Below are positions 17,337 through 25,938 of a stretch of DNA of 64,000 nt, piece after piece. The stretch comes from Actinomycetota bacterium (GTDB lineage Bacteria > Actinomycetota > UBA4738 > HRBIN12): the NCBI GenBank assembly GCA_035640355.1, contig DASQWI010000017.1, positions 1-64,000 of the forward strand, given 5' to 3'. The position numbers and the translations under genes were made by a program. The notes beneath the pieces are model-generated. The model worked only from the letters and a program-made list of their open reading frames with translations. It was not told the DNA's origin and ran no database searches. Within the stretch, counting starts at the first letter, position 1. Every line of letters starts with the position of its first letter.

Positions 17337-17565
17337 AGCTGACCTCCCGTCCACGACCGGAAGTGGTGGGTCCTTTGCGGGACGGCCGACCCGGTCGCTT
17401 CCTGTGTGCCTCCAACGTTATGCCGGAGTCGAAGCGTCCCGTAAGCCATACGAGCTGCTCCGCTGTTCCGATTTCGGCAGTCGAAATTCATTCCACCCAC
17501 GTCGAGGGGGTTCGAACGTGTTCACGCAGCGCCGCCATTTGGGAATGGCAGGTTGCCCCATCGAG

Positions 17566-17597
17566 GTTCTAAGACCAGGATTTACTAGTCTTAGAAC
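17566..17597. repeat. Perfect 10-bp inverted repeat upstream of the transposase remnant
   Basis: GTTCTAAGAC (17566-17575) and GTCTTAGAAC (17588-17597) are perfect inverted repeats separated by 12 nt, in an AT-richer patch than the surroundings. They could be a dimeric operator or a former element end. Confidence 0.65.
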
Positions 17598-17616
17598 TGT
17601 TTTGGGAGGAAACGGG

Positions 17617-18081
17617 ATGGCCTTGGTCAGCGCCAGGCACGACGTCCAGGTCGAGGTCAGCTTAGGAGAGGATCCCGTGACGCTCGAGTGGGAGATCGCG
17701 ATGGCGGCCCGACGAGTCGCACGAGATCTCTTTCTGTGCGCGGTTGCCGCACTCGAGGAAGAGGCGATCTCACAGAGCGGCGGAGCACGACAGCGACGGG
17801 AGCCGCGCTGGGTGGCCACCGTGTTCGGACGGGTTCGCCTTCACCGCTACCGCGTGAGGCGGGGAGATGCCACGTTCCATCCGGCTGACGAGATTCTGAG
17901 GCTGCGTCGGGGGGAAGCGTCCATGGCAGTGCGGGAGATCGCGGTCGAGCTGACGCGCAAGCTGTCCTATCGCGACACGGCGTACGTGCTCTCGTTGTTC
18001 ACCGGCGATCGTTTCACGTACCAGCACGTGGGTCGCTTGCTCGCGGAGGCGGCGCATCCGCCCACTGGGCACGACGCCTAG
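17617..18081 (+). CDS. ISLre2/UPF0236-type transposase N-terminal fragment
   Basis: A 154-residue ORF with the N-terminal portion of ISLre2-family (UPF0236) transposases: WVATVFGRVRLHRYRVRRGDATFHPADEILRLRRG, then MAVREIAVELTRKLSYRDTAYVLSLFTGDRFTYQHVGRLL. Intact family members are roughly three times longer; the catalytic half is absent, and the next ORF is an unrelated gene on the other strand. So this is a truncated remnant, or possibly a retained N-terminal DNA-binding piece. It has a good ribosome-binding site (GGAGGAAACGGG before ATG 17617). The frame is open far upstream but that part overlaps the hemoglobin gene and is not coding. Confidence 0.7.
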   Translation: MALVSARHDVQVEVSLGEDPVTLEWEIAMAARRVARDLFLCAVAALEEEAISQSGGARQRREPRWVATVFGRVRLHRYRVRRGDATFHPADEILRLRRGEASMAVREIAVELTRKLSYRDTAYVLSLFTGDRFTYQHVGRLLAEAAHPPTGHDA

Positions 18082-18108
18082 TAGCTCTTCGCCGTCGTTA
18101 CGTTTCGT

Positions 18109-18834
18109 TCAGCCTGGCGGTGTGGCCGCTCGTCGGGGCATGCTCAGCCTGACGCAGCACTGCCCGGGGATCGGGTCGAGCACGACGTCCACCGTTTCGT
18201 TCCCCAGCCCACGTACCACTCCTTCGACGAGACACTGGTTCATGCTGCAAACGAGATCGCGGTCTTCCTCGGCGAGAGCGTGGAACGGGCAGCTCCGGAG
18301 TCGGACACTTCCTTCGTCGTCGCGGTACGGCTCGTAGCCGGTGTCCTCGAGGACCCGAGTCGACACCGCCATCGCTCGCTCGGCGCCTGGTGGCGGGATG
18401 CCCAGACGGCGCCGCTCGGCAACGCCGATCTCTCTGCCTGCTTCGGCTGCCGCCCGACGGGCCGATTCCTCGCCGCGTTCGCTCTCGCGCTGCGATCGGA
18501 GCGCACGGAGCAACACAGATCCCATCAGGTCGTACCGTCGCTCCGGGATCGTCACGTCGATCTGTCGGCCCGACGGCTCGTAGTACTTCGAGGACCGTCC
18601 CGCACCGCGCCCACCACGCTCGGGCGGCCGGGCGTACGAGTACGTCAGGAGTCCACGCTCGGCGAGCTTGTCGAGATGGAACGCGGCCAGTTTCCGCGAG
18701 ATGCCGACCGCGGAAGCCGCCTCGTCCCGTGTGACGGGCCGTCCCTGCGATCGCACGAAGATGTAGAGCTTTTGCCGAAGCTCGTCCTCGAGGGCTCCGA
18801 GTGCCTCGGCGTCTCGCCGCAGTCCTCGCAACAT
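18109..18834 (-). CDS. HTH transcriptional regulator with Cys-rich C-terminus (SufR-like layout)
   Basis: A 241-residue regulator. Residues ~20-65 form a winged HTH (RPVTRDEAASAVGISRKLAAFHLDKLAERGLLTYSY); the C-terminal domain carries C182PFHALAEEDRDLVC196SMNQC201 and, later, PGQC226C227VRL. This Cys spacing resembles but does not equal that of the Fe-S repressor SufR, suggesting a bound Fe-S cluster or metal sensing redox, iron or oxygen. The ATG at 18834 is chosen because TACGAT lies exactly 7 nt upstream (leaderless) and the sequence further upstream lacks family features. Targets are unknown; the divergent neighbour is a DUF2231 membrane protein followed by folE. Confidence 0.8.
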   Translation of the reverse strand: MLRGLRRDAEALGALEDELRQKLYIFVRSQGRPVTRDEAASAVGISRKLAAFHLDKLAERGLLTYSYARPPERGGRGAGRSSKYYEPSGRQIDVTIPERRYDLMGSVLLRALRSQRESERGEESARRAAAEAGREIGVAERRRLGIPPPGAERAMAVSTRVLEDTGYEPYRDDEGSVRLRSCPFHALAEEDRDLVCSMNQCLVEGVVRGLGNETVDVVLDPIPGQCCVRLSMPRRAATPPG

Positions 18835-18841
18835 GCCATCG

Positions 18842-18847
18842 ATCGTA
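18842..18847 (-). promoter_or_regulatory. Leaderless-type -10 element TACGAT for the HTH regulator
   Basis: On the minus strand TACGAT is followed by 7 nt and the ATG at 18834; no Shine-Dalgarno sequence is present. Confidence 0.55.
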
Positions 18848-19053
18848 GCACCAAGGTCTATTAGCCGTAGATTCGAGAGCGGGTCGCGCGGTTCAAGAGC
18901 ACGCCGTAGTGCCTCACCACGTTGACGGCTTGCCATCGACCCCGATAGGGTCGGGCGTTGTAACGCCAATACCTGCCGACGTTAGGGAAGGCCGTCCTCG
19001 GGTACGTCAGAAACCATGCGGACAGGCCGGAACGGGTAAGGAGGAGGTCGCTG

Positions 19054-19680
19054 ATGGCACGTCTGTTCTCGTTCAAGCCCGCGATCACGTTCAGAGGACG
19101 AGCGTTCCACGGGATACGCGGATGGGCGGGAAAGCCGACGCACCCGCCGCTCACCGACTTTCCGATCGTCGCGTACGTGCTGACCGCGATCTTCGACCTG
19201 ATCTCGTTCTTCGGTCACGGATCGAGCGCCGACCCGCGCCCATTCGCGCGAGACCTCTTTACGGCTGGGACGTACGTGATCATTGCCGGCGCGATCGTGT
19301 CCCTCGGCGCGGCGACGACCGGTTTCTGGGACTGGTGGAAGGGGATCGATCGCGAACCCACCGGTCTGCTGGGGCGCGCTCAGCACACGCAGGTGTGGCG
19401 GACGATCAACACGCACATGACGATCATGCTCTCGGTGACGGCGATCGCGATCGTCGACATCGTCGCTCGACTCGCGCAGTCGGACGCTCGCTTCTCACCG
19501 GGTGTGGTCGTCATCCTGTCCGTGGTTGCCGGGGCGCTGGTGACGATCGGAGCGGCGTACGGCGGTTCGCTGGTCTATGACTACCAGTTCAATGTGGAAG
19601 GTCTGAAGGGAAGCACGGCGTGGGATGAAACCGAGGTCGATCAGCTGCCGGGCGGCAAGGTCGCCTCGACAGAGCCATGA
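19054..19680 (+). CDS. DUF2231 membrane protein
   Basis: A 208-residue protein with four transmembrane helices and the DUF2231 signature GWAGKPTHPPLTDFPIVAYVLTAIFDL, including the conserved His-Pro pair near the first helix, plus THMTIMLSV in helix 3. The family is of unknown function; several members sit beside heme or redox proteins. ATG 19054 has a very strong ribosome-binding site (GGAGGAGGTCGCTG), identical over 20 nt to that of the small membrane gene at 43157. Its stop overlaps the folE start (ATGA), so the two are translationally coupled. Confidence 0.85.
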   Translation: MARLFSFKPAITFRGRAFHGIRGWAGKPTHPPLTDFPIVAYVLTAIFDLISFFGHGSSADPRPFARDLFTAGTYVIIAGAIVSLGAATTGFWDWWKGIDREPTGLLGRAQHTQVWRTINTHMTIMLSVTAIAIVDIVARLAQSDARFSPGVVVILSVVAGALVTIGAAYGGSLVYDYQFNVEGLKGSTAWDETEVDQLPGGKVASTEP

Positions 19681-20363
19681 CCAAGTCCGCAGAGGATCGG
19701 GCGACGTCCATCGGTTCCTCCCACCTCCAGACGGACCCGGAAGACGACGTTCGGTGGGAAGCCGTCCGCCCGCGGAGCCTGTCGCTCGCGCAGTGGGACA
19801 GGTTCGAGGGTTACGTCCGTGAGATCTTCGAGGCTTTCGGGATGGACCTGGAGACGCCGGGGACCAAGGACACGCCGTCGCGTTTCCTGAGAGCGCTGCT
19901 CGATTCGACGGATGGATACGAAGGCGACCCCAAGCTGCTGAAGACGTTCCCCACGGAGTGCCGCGGCGGTCCGGACTGCCGAATCAGCCAGATCGTCGAG
20001 GGACCGATCTCGTTCTTCGCACTGTGTGAACACCACGCGTTGCCGTTCTACGGCGAGGCGCACATCGGCTACGTCGCCCACGAGAACATCATCGGCATCT
20101 CCAAGCTCACGCGGCTGGTGCGCGTGTTCGGGCGACGCTTCACAGTGCAGGAGCGCATCGGTCAGCAGGTCGCCGACGCCCTCGTGCAGCTGATGACCCC
20201 GCACGGTGTCGCCGTCCATCTCGAGGCCGTGCATCTGTGTACGCAGATGCGGGGCGTTCGCGAGGAGGGATCGAGCACGTGGACCTCGTTCTGGCGCGGC
20301 GTCTACGAGGACGACCCCGAGCTGCGGCAGTCGTTCCTTCAGGTCGCCATGCGGCAGGGGTGA
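19677..20363 (+). CDS. folE: GTP cyclohydrolase I
   Basis: A 228-residue enzyme converting GTP to 7,8-dihydroneopterin triphosphate, the first step of tetrahydrofolate and pterin synthesis. The zinc and catalytic motifs are intact: C117EHHALPFYGEAHIGY with His119/His120, and HLCTQMRGV with the second zinc Cys; GISKLTRLVRVF and RFTVQERI complete the signature. It is ATGA-coupled to the DUF2231 gene and followed 12 nt later by a RibD_C-type reductase, so the operon probably makes or reduces a pterin. The CRGGPDCRISQIVEGP stretch before the active site is longer than usual. Confidence 0.94.
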   Translation: MTKSAEDRATSIGSSHLQTDPEDDVRWEAVRPRSLSLAQWDRFEGYVREIFEAFGMDLETPGTKDTPSRFLRALLDSTDGYEGDPKLLKTFPTECRGGPDCRISQIVEGPISFFALCEHHALPFYGEAHIGYVAHENIIGISKLTRLVRVFGRRFTVQERIGQQVADALVQLMTPHGVAVHLEAVHLCTQMRGVREEGSSTWTSFWRGVYEDDPELRQSFLQVAMRQG

Positions 20364-20375
20364 GGCGTCGAACCC

Positions 20376-21182
20376 ATGGAGCCGTTCGACGTGATCTACG
20401 AGACCTCCGGTTTGCCGTCGCAGGAACTGCAGCCGCAATTGGGACGCCTCTACGGCGGCGACCTGGGATTCAAGTCACCGCGGCTGTACGCGAACTTCGT
20501 TTCGTCCCTCGACGGCGTCGTCGCCATCGAGGGCGTGGATCACTCCAGCCAGATGATCAGCGGCAACAGCCTGGCCGACCGGTTCGTGATGGGTCTGCTC
20601 CGCGCCTTCGCCGACGCGGTGCTGATCGGAGCCGCAACGATGCGAGCGGCGCCGGATTCGTTATGGACGCCCGGGTACATCTTTCCGGACTGCGCAACCG
20701 ACTTCTCCGAGCTTCGAGACCGTCTCGGGCGAGACGCAGAACCGCGACTCGTCGTGCTGACATCATCCGGCGCACTCGACCCACGGCACCCGGCGTTGGA
20801 AGCGGGGGCCCTCGTCGTCACCACCGAGGCCGGCTCGGCGAAGCTCGGAACGCGACTGCCTCCATCGTCGAAGGTCATCGCGATCGGAGACGCTGAGGAG
20901 GTTGATCTCACGAGCGTGATGTCAGTCCTCCACGGCGAGGGCCACGACGTCGTCCTCACAGAAGGTGGACCGACGGTGATCGGTGGCCTCTTGAGGCGAG
21001 GACTGCTCGATGAGCTGTTCCTGACGGTGTCGCCGCTCCTCGCCGGCCGATCGTCGACGAGCGGGCGACCCGGATTGGTCGAGGGGAGCGATCTGCTACC
21101 GGAGCGGAAGGTGTCCGGCGAACTATTGAGCGCACGGAGACATGGATCGCACCTGTTCCTAAGGTACGAGATCGGCGGGTGA
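20376..21182 (+). CDS. RibD C-terminal/dihydrofolate-reductase-like reductase
   Basis: A 268-residue RibD_C (DHFR-fold) protein: PRLYANFVSSLDGVVAI at the nucleotide-binding start, DAVLIGAATMRAAPDSLWTP, then VVLTEGGPTVIGGLLRRGLLDELFLTVSPLLAGR, the typical NADPH-binding and dimer region. It lacks the N-terminal deaminase domain of bifunctional RibD. It could be the pyrimidine reductase of riboflavin synthesis or, given folE just upstream (12-bp gap), a dihydropterin or folate reductase substituting for DHFR. Terminates at a strong hairpin. Confidence 0.87.
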   Translation: MEPFDVIYETSGLPSQELQPQLGRLYGGDLGFKSPRLYANFVSSLDGVVAIEGVDHSSQMISGNSLADRFVMGLLRAFADAVLIGAATMRAAPDSLWTPGYIFPDCATDFSELRDRLGRDAEPRLVVLTSSGALDPRHPALEAGALVVTTEAGSAKLGTRLPPSSKVIAIGDAEEVDLTSVMSVLHGEGHDVVLTEGGPTVIGGLLRRGLLDELFLTVSPLLAGRSSTSGRPGLVEGSDLLPERKVSGELLSARRHGSHLFLRYEIGG

Positions 21183-21187
21183 CGCGC

Positions 21188-21219
21188 GACGCCCCGGTCC
21201 CGATAGGGACCGGGGCGTC
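21188..21219. terminator. Strong bidirectional terminator hairpin
   Basis: A perfect 14-bp stem (GACGCCCCGGTCCC at 21188-21201, GGGACCGGGGCGTC at 21206-21219) with a GATA loop, between the convergent stops at 21182 (+) and 21251 (-). No T tract. Confidence 0.8.
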
Positions 21220-21250
21220 AACTCCACGGTGCGGAGGTCGTGGAGTCTTC

Positions 21251-21808
21251 CTATACGCGGGGAGCCGCGACCGGTTCGACGTGAAGCCTCCGCGCCAGGG
21301 TGGGGATGGCCAGCCCTCCCAGTGCCACGCCGACGCCGCCGATCACGAACCCGAGCGCCGCGAAAGCGACACCGAGACCGATCACGAGGTCGGACACGTT
21401 GAAGGCCATCACGGACGTGTACAGGCTCGTCCGAAGGGCCGACGCTTGGAAGGCGACGTTCCGCACAGGATTCGCAACGGGGTTGCCCTCTTCGTCCTTG
21501 AGGGCTGCCGCCTCGTCGCTGGTGTCGCCGCCGTCGGGTGTCAGGAAGCGCCCCAGCTCCGCGTAGGAGCGTCCTCCCGTGGCCTCGTCGGCGTGAACGC
21601 CGATGATGTCGGCCATCGACTGTGCCGTTGCCGCGTCGACGACGGCCGCGTTCGGAATGGAGGCGTCTTCCGGCGTCACGATCTTCTGCGCCTCGAGCTC
21701 ATCGCGAACATCTCCCTTGGCGTCGATCCCACGAACGACCGTGTAGGCACCGGCCGCCAGGAACACGAGCCCGATGAGCATGAGAGCGACTGGAAAGGCC
21801 TTCTTCAT
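21251..21808 (-). CDS. Membrane protein with N- and C-terminal helices, unknown function
   Basis: A 185-residue protein with transmembrane helices at about 5-27 (FPVALMLIGLVFLAAGAYTVV) and 133-170 (SVMAFNVSDLVIGLGVAFAALGFVIGGVGVALG). The ~100-residue loop between them is polar and acidic and is predicted to be extracytoplasmic. Similar proteins are sometimes labelled LigA in databases but there is no dioxygenase feature here. ATG 21808 follows AAAGGAGAAGG, a good ribosome-binding site. It lies in the hypoxia/energy region, 142 nt downstream of the acetate kinase gene on the same strand. Confidence 0.65.
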   Translation of the reverse strand: MKKAFPVALMLIGLVFLAAGAYTVVRGIDAKGDVRDELEAQKIVTPEDASIPNAAVVDAATAQSMADIIGVHADEATGGRSYAELGRFLTPDGGDTSDEAAALKDEEGNPVANPVRNVAFQASALRTSLYTSVMAFNVSDLVIGLGVAFAALGFVIGGVGVALGGLAIPTLARRLHVEPVAAPRV

Positions 21809-21950
21809 GGCCCTTCTCCTTTCTCTCTCACGAGGCGGACTCTCCGCACCGCACGTGAGTAAGTGTCGGCGAGAAGAGGGGGTCCGCCCCGAGGCGTCCG
21901 GCCCTACCTGCGTGGGCCGAAGGTCCCGTCCGACTTGGACGAGATGCGCC

Positions 21951-23051
21951 TCAGGCGCTCGCCGCGAGCCGACGCACCTCGGCGGCGATCGTCAGGTCCT
22001 CGCGGGCCTGCACGACAACCGTCCGGACCGGGGCGTCGCGTATTGATACGTCGACGTCGAGTTCCTCGACGCTCTCGTTCGCCGTGGGATCGATGTCGAC
22101 GCCGAGGAACGACACGCCTCGGCAGGTGTCGAGACGGATGCGTGCGGAGCCCTCGCCGACGCCGCCGGTGAACGCCACGGCGTCCACCCCGTCCATTGCC
22201 GCTGCCATGGCGGCGATCCCGGCTCTGAGCCGGTGCAGATAGACCTCGACGGCGAGTGTCGCGCGCCGGTCACCACGGTCGGCGGCCGTGATCACGTCGC
22301 GCATACCCGGCGCGACGCCGGAAAGCCCGAGTAGGCCGGACTCGTGGTCAAGGACGCGTTCGATGTCGTCGGGGTGGAGGCCTTGCTCCCGGAGGACCCA
22401 GAGGAGCGCGCCGGGATCGACGGACCCCGAGCGCGTCGCCATGACCAGTCCCTCCAGCGGCGTGAACCCCATCGTCGTGTCGACCGAACGGCCGCCGGCG
22501 ATCGCGCACAACGAGGCGCCCGCACCGAGATGACAGCTCACGATCCGAAGCTCGTCGGCGTCCCGTCCGAGGATCTCCGGTACTCGTCGCGCCACATACG
22601 CGTGATTCAGCCCGTGGAACCCGAACCGCCGGATTCCCCAGTCCTCCGTCCAGCGCCACGGGACGGCGTACACCGCAGAGCGATCGGGGAGCGTCGCATG
22701 GAACGCCGTGTCGAAGCAGGCGATCGACGGTCGATCGGGGGCAATGTCGCGCACCGCTTCGAGCGCGGCGAGCGCCGGCGGGTTGTGGAGCGGCGCGAGG
22801 TTGCCGATCGACGCCAGACGTTCCATCACCTCACCCGTGACCACCACGCTCTCTCGAAAGACGTGTCCGCCGTGCACCACGCGGTGACCGGCCGCGTCGA
22901 ACTCGACGTCGCCGATGAATGTCGAGAGCTCTCGTGTAGCGACATCCTCGTCGCGCGCGTCGAGGTCACGGGACGTGACGACTCGATCGTCACCGTCGAG
23001 GACCCTTAGCTTCAGGCTGCTCGAGCCGGCGTTGACGACGAGGACCCGCAC
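21951..23051 (-). CDS. ackA: Acetate kinase
   Basis: A 366-residue ASKHA-fold kinase that makes ATP and acetate from acetyl-phosphate and ADP. Motifs: VLVVNAGSSSLKLRV (phosphate-1), GHRVVHGG, ACFDTAFHATLP, RRFGFHGLNHAYV, VSCHLGAGASLCAIAGGRSVDTTMGFTPLEGL (adenosine/phosphate-2) and FTGGVGEGSARIR. Slightly shorter than the usual ~400 but complete. It starts 13 nt after the phosphoketolase stop, so the two form an operon that converts xylulose-5-P or fructose-6-P to acetyl-P and then to ATP without oxygen. Confidence 0.95.
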   Translation of the reverse strand: MRVLVVNAGSSSLKLRVLDGDDRVVTSRDLDARDEDVATRELSTFIGDVEFDAAGHRVVHGGHVFRESVVVTGEVMERLASIGNLAPLHNPPALAALEAVRDIAPDRPSIACFDTAFHATLPDRSAVYAVPWRWTEDWGIRRFGFHGLNHAYVARRVPEILGRDADELRIVSCHLGAGASLCAIAGGRSVDTTMGFTPLEGLVMATRSGSVDPGALLWVLREQGLHPDDIERVLDHESGLLGLSGVAPGMRDVITAADRGDRRATLAVEVYLHRLRAGIAAMAAAMDGVDAVAFTGGVGEGSARIRLDTCRGVSFLGVDIDPTANESVEELDVDVSIRDAPVRTVVVQAREDLTIAAEVRRLAASA

Positions 23052-23064
23052 GATGCGGCTCGGG

Positions 23065-25452
23065 TCAGGCCGGCCAGGTCCACTCGCGGACGCTCGGGAC
23101 GTCCTCGCCGTGCTCCCGCGTGTACGCCCGAGCGCTGATCCGGCTGTCGACCATGAGCTGCCGGACGTGCGCGGCTCGAGATCCGAGTCCGGGAACGCGG
23201 TCGATCACGTCCATGACCAGGTGGAACCGGTCCAGGTCATTCCGCATCACCATGTCGAACGGCGTCGTGACGGTCCCTTCCTCTTTGTACCCGCGCACGT
23301 GCAGGTTCTCGTGGTTCGTTCGCCGGTACGCCAGTCGGTGGATGAGCCATGGGTACCCGTGGAAGGCGAACACCACGGGCCGGTCGACCGTGAACAGCGT
23401 GTCGAATTCGCGGTCGGGCAGCCCGTGCGGGTGCTCGCTCTCCGGTTGGAGCCGCATGAGGTCGACCACGTTGACGACGCGAACCTTGAGGTTCTGGAGG
23501 TGCTGACGGATGAGGTCCACCGCGGCGAGCGTTTCCAGCGTCGGGATGTCGCCGCAGCAGGCGAGGACCACGTCGGGGTCTCCGCCGTCGTTGCTCGTCC
23601 AGTCCCAGATCCCGATGCCGCGAGTGCAGTGCAGGATCGCGTCGTCGATCGAGAGGTAGTTCAGCGCTGGCTGTTTCCCGGCGACGATCACGTTCACGTA
23701 GTTCTTCGTCCGGAGGCAGTGATCGGCCACCGAGAGCAGGCAGTTCGCGTCCGGCGGTAGATACACCCGCGTCATCTCCGCCTTCTTGTTCGCGACGACG
23801 TCGATGAACCCCGGATCCTGGTGCGAGAAGCCATTGTGGTCCTGGCGCCACACGTGGCTCGTCAGCAGGTAGTTGAGCGACGCGATCGGCCGGCGCCACG
23901 GAACCTCCTTGCTGATCTTCAGCCACTTGGCATGCTGGTTGAACATCGAATCGACGATGTGGATGAACGCCTCGTAGCAGTTGAACAGCCCGTGCCGGCC
24001 GGTGAGCAGGTATCCCTCCAGCCATCCCTGGCACATGTGCTCGGACAGGATCTCCATTACGCGACCGTCCGGCGCCAGGTGGTCGTCCGCGGGAACGATG
24101 TCCTCGAGCCACGTGCGGTTCGTCACCTCGAACACCGGCGATAGGCGATTCGAAGCGGTCTCATCGGGCCCGAACAGTCGGAACGTGTCTCCGTTTCGCT
24201 TGATGACGTCCCGGAGGAACGCGGCGAGGACCGAGGTGGCCTCGCTAAAGGTTCGTGCGGGCTGGTTCACCTCGACGGCATGCTGTCGGAAGTCGGGGAG
24301 CGACAGGTCGCGCTCGACGCCCCCGTTCGCGTGTCGGCTCGCGCTCATGCGGCGTTCTCCGCTGGGAGCGAGGGCGGCGATCTCGGCGACCAAATGTCCC
24401 TTCTCGTCGAAGAGCTCTTCGGGCCGGTAGCTGCGCATCCATCGTTCGAGGAGATCGAGGTGACTGGGGTCGTTCCTCACATTCGACAGTGGAACCTGAT
24501 GTGATCGAAACGTCCCCTCGACCTGTTGGTCGTCGACCTCGTGCGGTCCCGTCCATCCCTTCGGCGTCCGAAAGACGATCATCGGCCACCGGGGCCGCCG
24601 GCGATCGCCGTCCTGCCGCGCGGCGCCCTGGATCCGCTCGACGTCGTCGAGCACGTCGTCGAGCACCGCGGCCATCTGCCGGTGGACGTCGGGTGGGTCT
24701 TCGCCCTCGACGAAGTACGGCCGGTAGCCATACCCTTCGAGCAGCGACGACAGCTCGTCGTTCGGGATGCGCGCGAGGATCGTCGGGTTGGCGATCTTGT
24801 AGCCGTTCAGGTGGAGGATCGGCACGACGGCTCCGTCGGTCGCCGGGTTCAGGAACTTGTTCGAGTGCCAGCTCCCGGCGAGCGGTCCGGTCTCCGCCTC
24901 GCCGTCGCCGACGACGCAGAACACGAAGAGATCCGGGTTATCGAACGCCGCCCCGAACGCGTGCGCGAGCGAGTACCCGAGCTCGCCGCCCTCGTGGATC
25001 GACCCGGGCACCTCCGGCGTCACGTGGCTGCCGATCCCGCCGGGAAAGGAGAATTCGCGGAACAGACGGCGGATGCCGTCCTCGTCCTCCGTCACGTCTG
25101 GGTAGAGCTCCGAGTAGGTGCCCTCAAGGTACGAGTTCGCGACCGGCGACGGGCCGCCGTGACCCGGTCCGATCACGTACATCGCTTCGAGGTCGCGGGC
25201 TCCGATCACCCGGTTCAGGTGCACGTAGATGAAGTTCAGCCCCGGCGTCGTTCCCCAGTGGCCGAGCAGACGTGGCTTCACGTGCTCGGGGCGAAGTGGC
25301 TCCCGAAGCAGCGGATTGTCCATCAGGTAGATCTGTCCGACGGAGAGGTAGTTGGCCGCTCGCCACCACGCGTCTATCAGCCGGAGCTCCTCATCGGAGA
25401 GCGGAGGTGCGTCGCCGCCGGGCGCCCGCGATTCAACCGACGTTCCAGTCAT
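23065..25452 (-). CDS. xfp: Phosphoketolase (xylulose-5-phosphate/fructose-6-phosphate)
   Basis: A 795-residue thiamin-diphosphate enzyme, full family length, cleaving xylulose-5-P (and often fructose-6-P) with phosphate to acetyl-P plus a triose/tetrose-P. Signature segments: [22 protein letters not shown] and [22 protein letters not shown] (cofactor/metal binding), later [29 protein letters not shown] 25452 is preferred because GGAGGTCGAGGGG lies just upstream; the frame extends to 25521 without family features. First gene of the xfp-ackA pair, suited to ATP supply under low oxygen or stress. Confidence 0.95.
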   Translation of the reverse strand: MTGTSVESRAPGGDAPPLSDEELRLIDAWWRAANYLSVGQIYLMDNPLLREPLRPEHVKPRLLGHWGTTPGLNFIYVHLNRVIGARDLEAMYVIGPGHGGPSPVANSYLEGTYSELYPDVTEDEDGIRRLFREFSFPGGIGSHVTPEVPGSIHEGGELGYSLAHAFGAAFDNPDLFVFCVVGDGEAETGPLAGSWHSNKFLNPATDGAVVPILHLNGYKIANPTILARIPNDELSSLLEGYGYRPYFVEGEDPPDVHRQMAAVLDDVLDDVERIQGAARQDGDRRRPRWPMIVFRTPKGWTGPHEVDDQQVEGTFRSHQVPLSNVRNDPSHLDLLERWMRSYRPEELFDEKGHLVAEIAALAPSGERRMSASRHANGGVERDLSLPDFRQHAVEVNQPARTFSEATSVLAAFLRDVIKRNGDTFRLFGPDETASNRLSPVFEVTNRTWLEDIVPADDHLAPDGRVMEILSEHMCQGWLEGYLLTGRHGLFNCYEAFIHIVDSMFNQHAKWLKISKEVPWRRPIASLNYLLTSHVWRQDHNGFSHQDPGFIDVVANKKAEMTRVYLPPDANCLLSVADHCLRTKNYVNVIVAGKQPALNYLSIDDAILHCTRGIGIWDWTSNDGGDPDVVLACCGDIPTLETLAAVDLIRQHLQNLKVRVVNVVDLMRLQPESEHPHGLPDREFDTLFTVDRPVVFAFHGYPWLIHRLAYRRTNHENLHVRGYKEEGTVTTPFDMVMRNDLDRFHLVMDVIDRVPGLGSRAAHVRQLMVDSRISARAYTREHGEDVPSVREWTWPA

Positions 25453-25566
25453 GACCCCTCGACCTCCTGACGCTCGGGAAGCAGTCGATCTTCCGACGAT
25501 ATCCGTTCGGCCATAGTGCACGCCTCACACCGGTATTGCCGGACGCAAACAGTTCACGTCGCGGAA

Positions 25567-25938
25567 TCACCCGCGCTGGGGCGCCGCGGTTGCCGGAACG
25601 ATCGCGTGCCGAAGCGTTGTGATGAACGACAGGAAACCGATCACACCGGCAAGCGCGAGGAGTAGTGACTCCGAACCCGTGATCAGGCCGAGGACTATGA
25701 GGATGAACGCCGCGATTCCGAACGCCGCAGCGACGACACCGAAGGCGCCCCTCACCGGCGACGCGTCCCTCGAACCACCGATGATGCACATGGACAATCC
25801 GATCGCCCCAACGGCGCCGATGGCGGCGCGCGTCGATCCCAGCAGCGCCCACCCCCAGTCGTCCGTGACGGCGAGCGTTGCCGCACCGACCAACACCGCG
25901 AGGATCGTGGTTACTCCGTCTCTCCATGTGAGCCTCAT
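25567..25938 (-). CDS. Small multi-pass membrane protein
   Basis: A 123-residue hydrophobic protein with about four transmembrane helices (GVTTILAVLVGAATLAV, AIGAVGAIGLSMCIIGG, GAFGVVAAAFGIAAFILIVLGLI, SLLLALAGVIGFLSFI). No family recognised with confidence. It starts with ATGA overlap at the stop of the upstream seven-helix protein (25935), and has GGAGGG upstream, so the two are translationally coupled and may form one membrane complex. Probably expressed with the energy/hypoxia genes around it. Confidence 0.7.
   Translation of the reverse strand: MRLTWRDGVTTILAVLVGAATLAVTDDWGWALLGSTRAAIGAVGAIGLSMCIIGGSRDASPVRGAFGVVAAAFGIAAFILIVLGLITGSESLLLALAGVIGFLSFITTLRHAIVPATAAPQRG

Noticed and set aside
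17050-17616. Upstream extension of the transposase-like frame
   Set aside because: It overlaps the truncated hemoglobin gene and shows no family sequence; a ribosome-binding site supports ATG 17617.
20237-20896. 219-codon plus-strand frame across folE and the reductase gene
   Set aside because: Alternate frame of two well-supported genes, Arg-rich, no motif.
21251-21808. Aromatic ring-opening dioxygenase (LigA) label for the membrane protein
   Set aside because: It has two membrane helices and a polar loop and no dioxygenase residues; the label is a known database artefact for such proteins.
24255-25232. 325-codon plus-strand Arg-rich frame
   Set aside because: Antisense to the phosphoketolase gene, composition typical of a shadow.
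25453-25521. Longer N-terminus of phosphoketolase from ATG 25521
   Set aside because: The 23 extra residues lack family similarity and GGAGGTCGAGGGG precedes ATG 25452.
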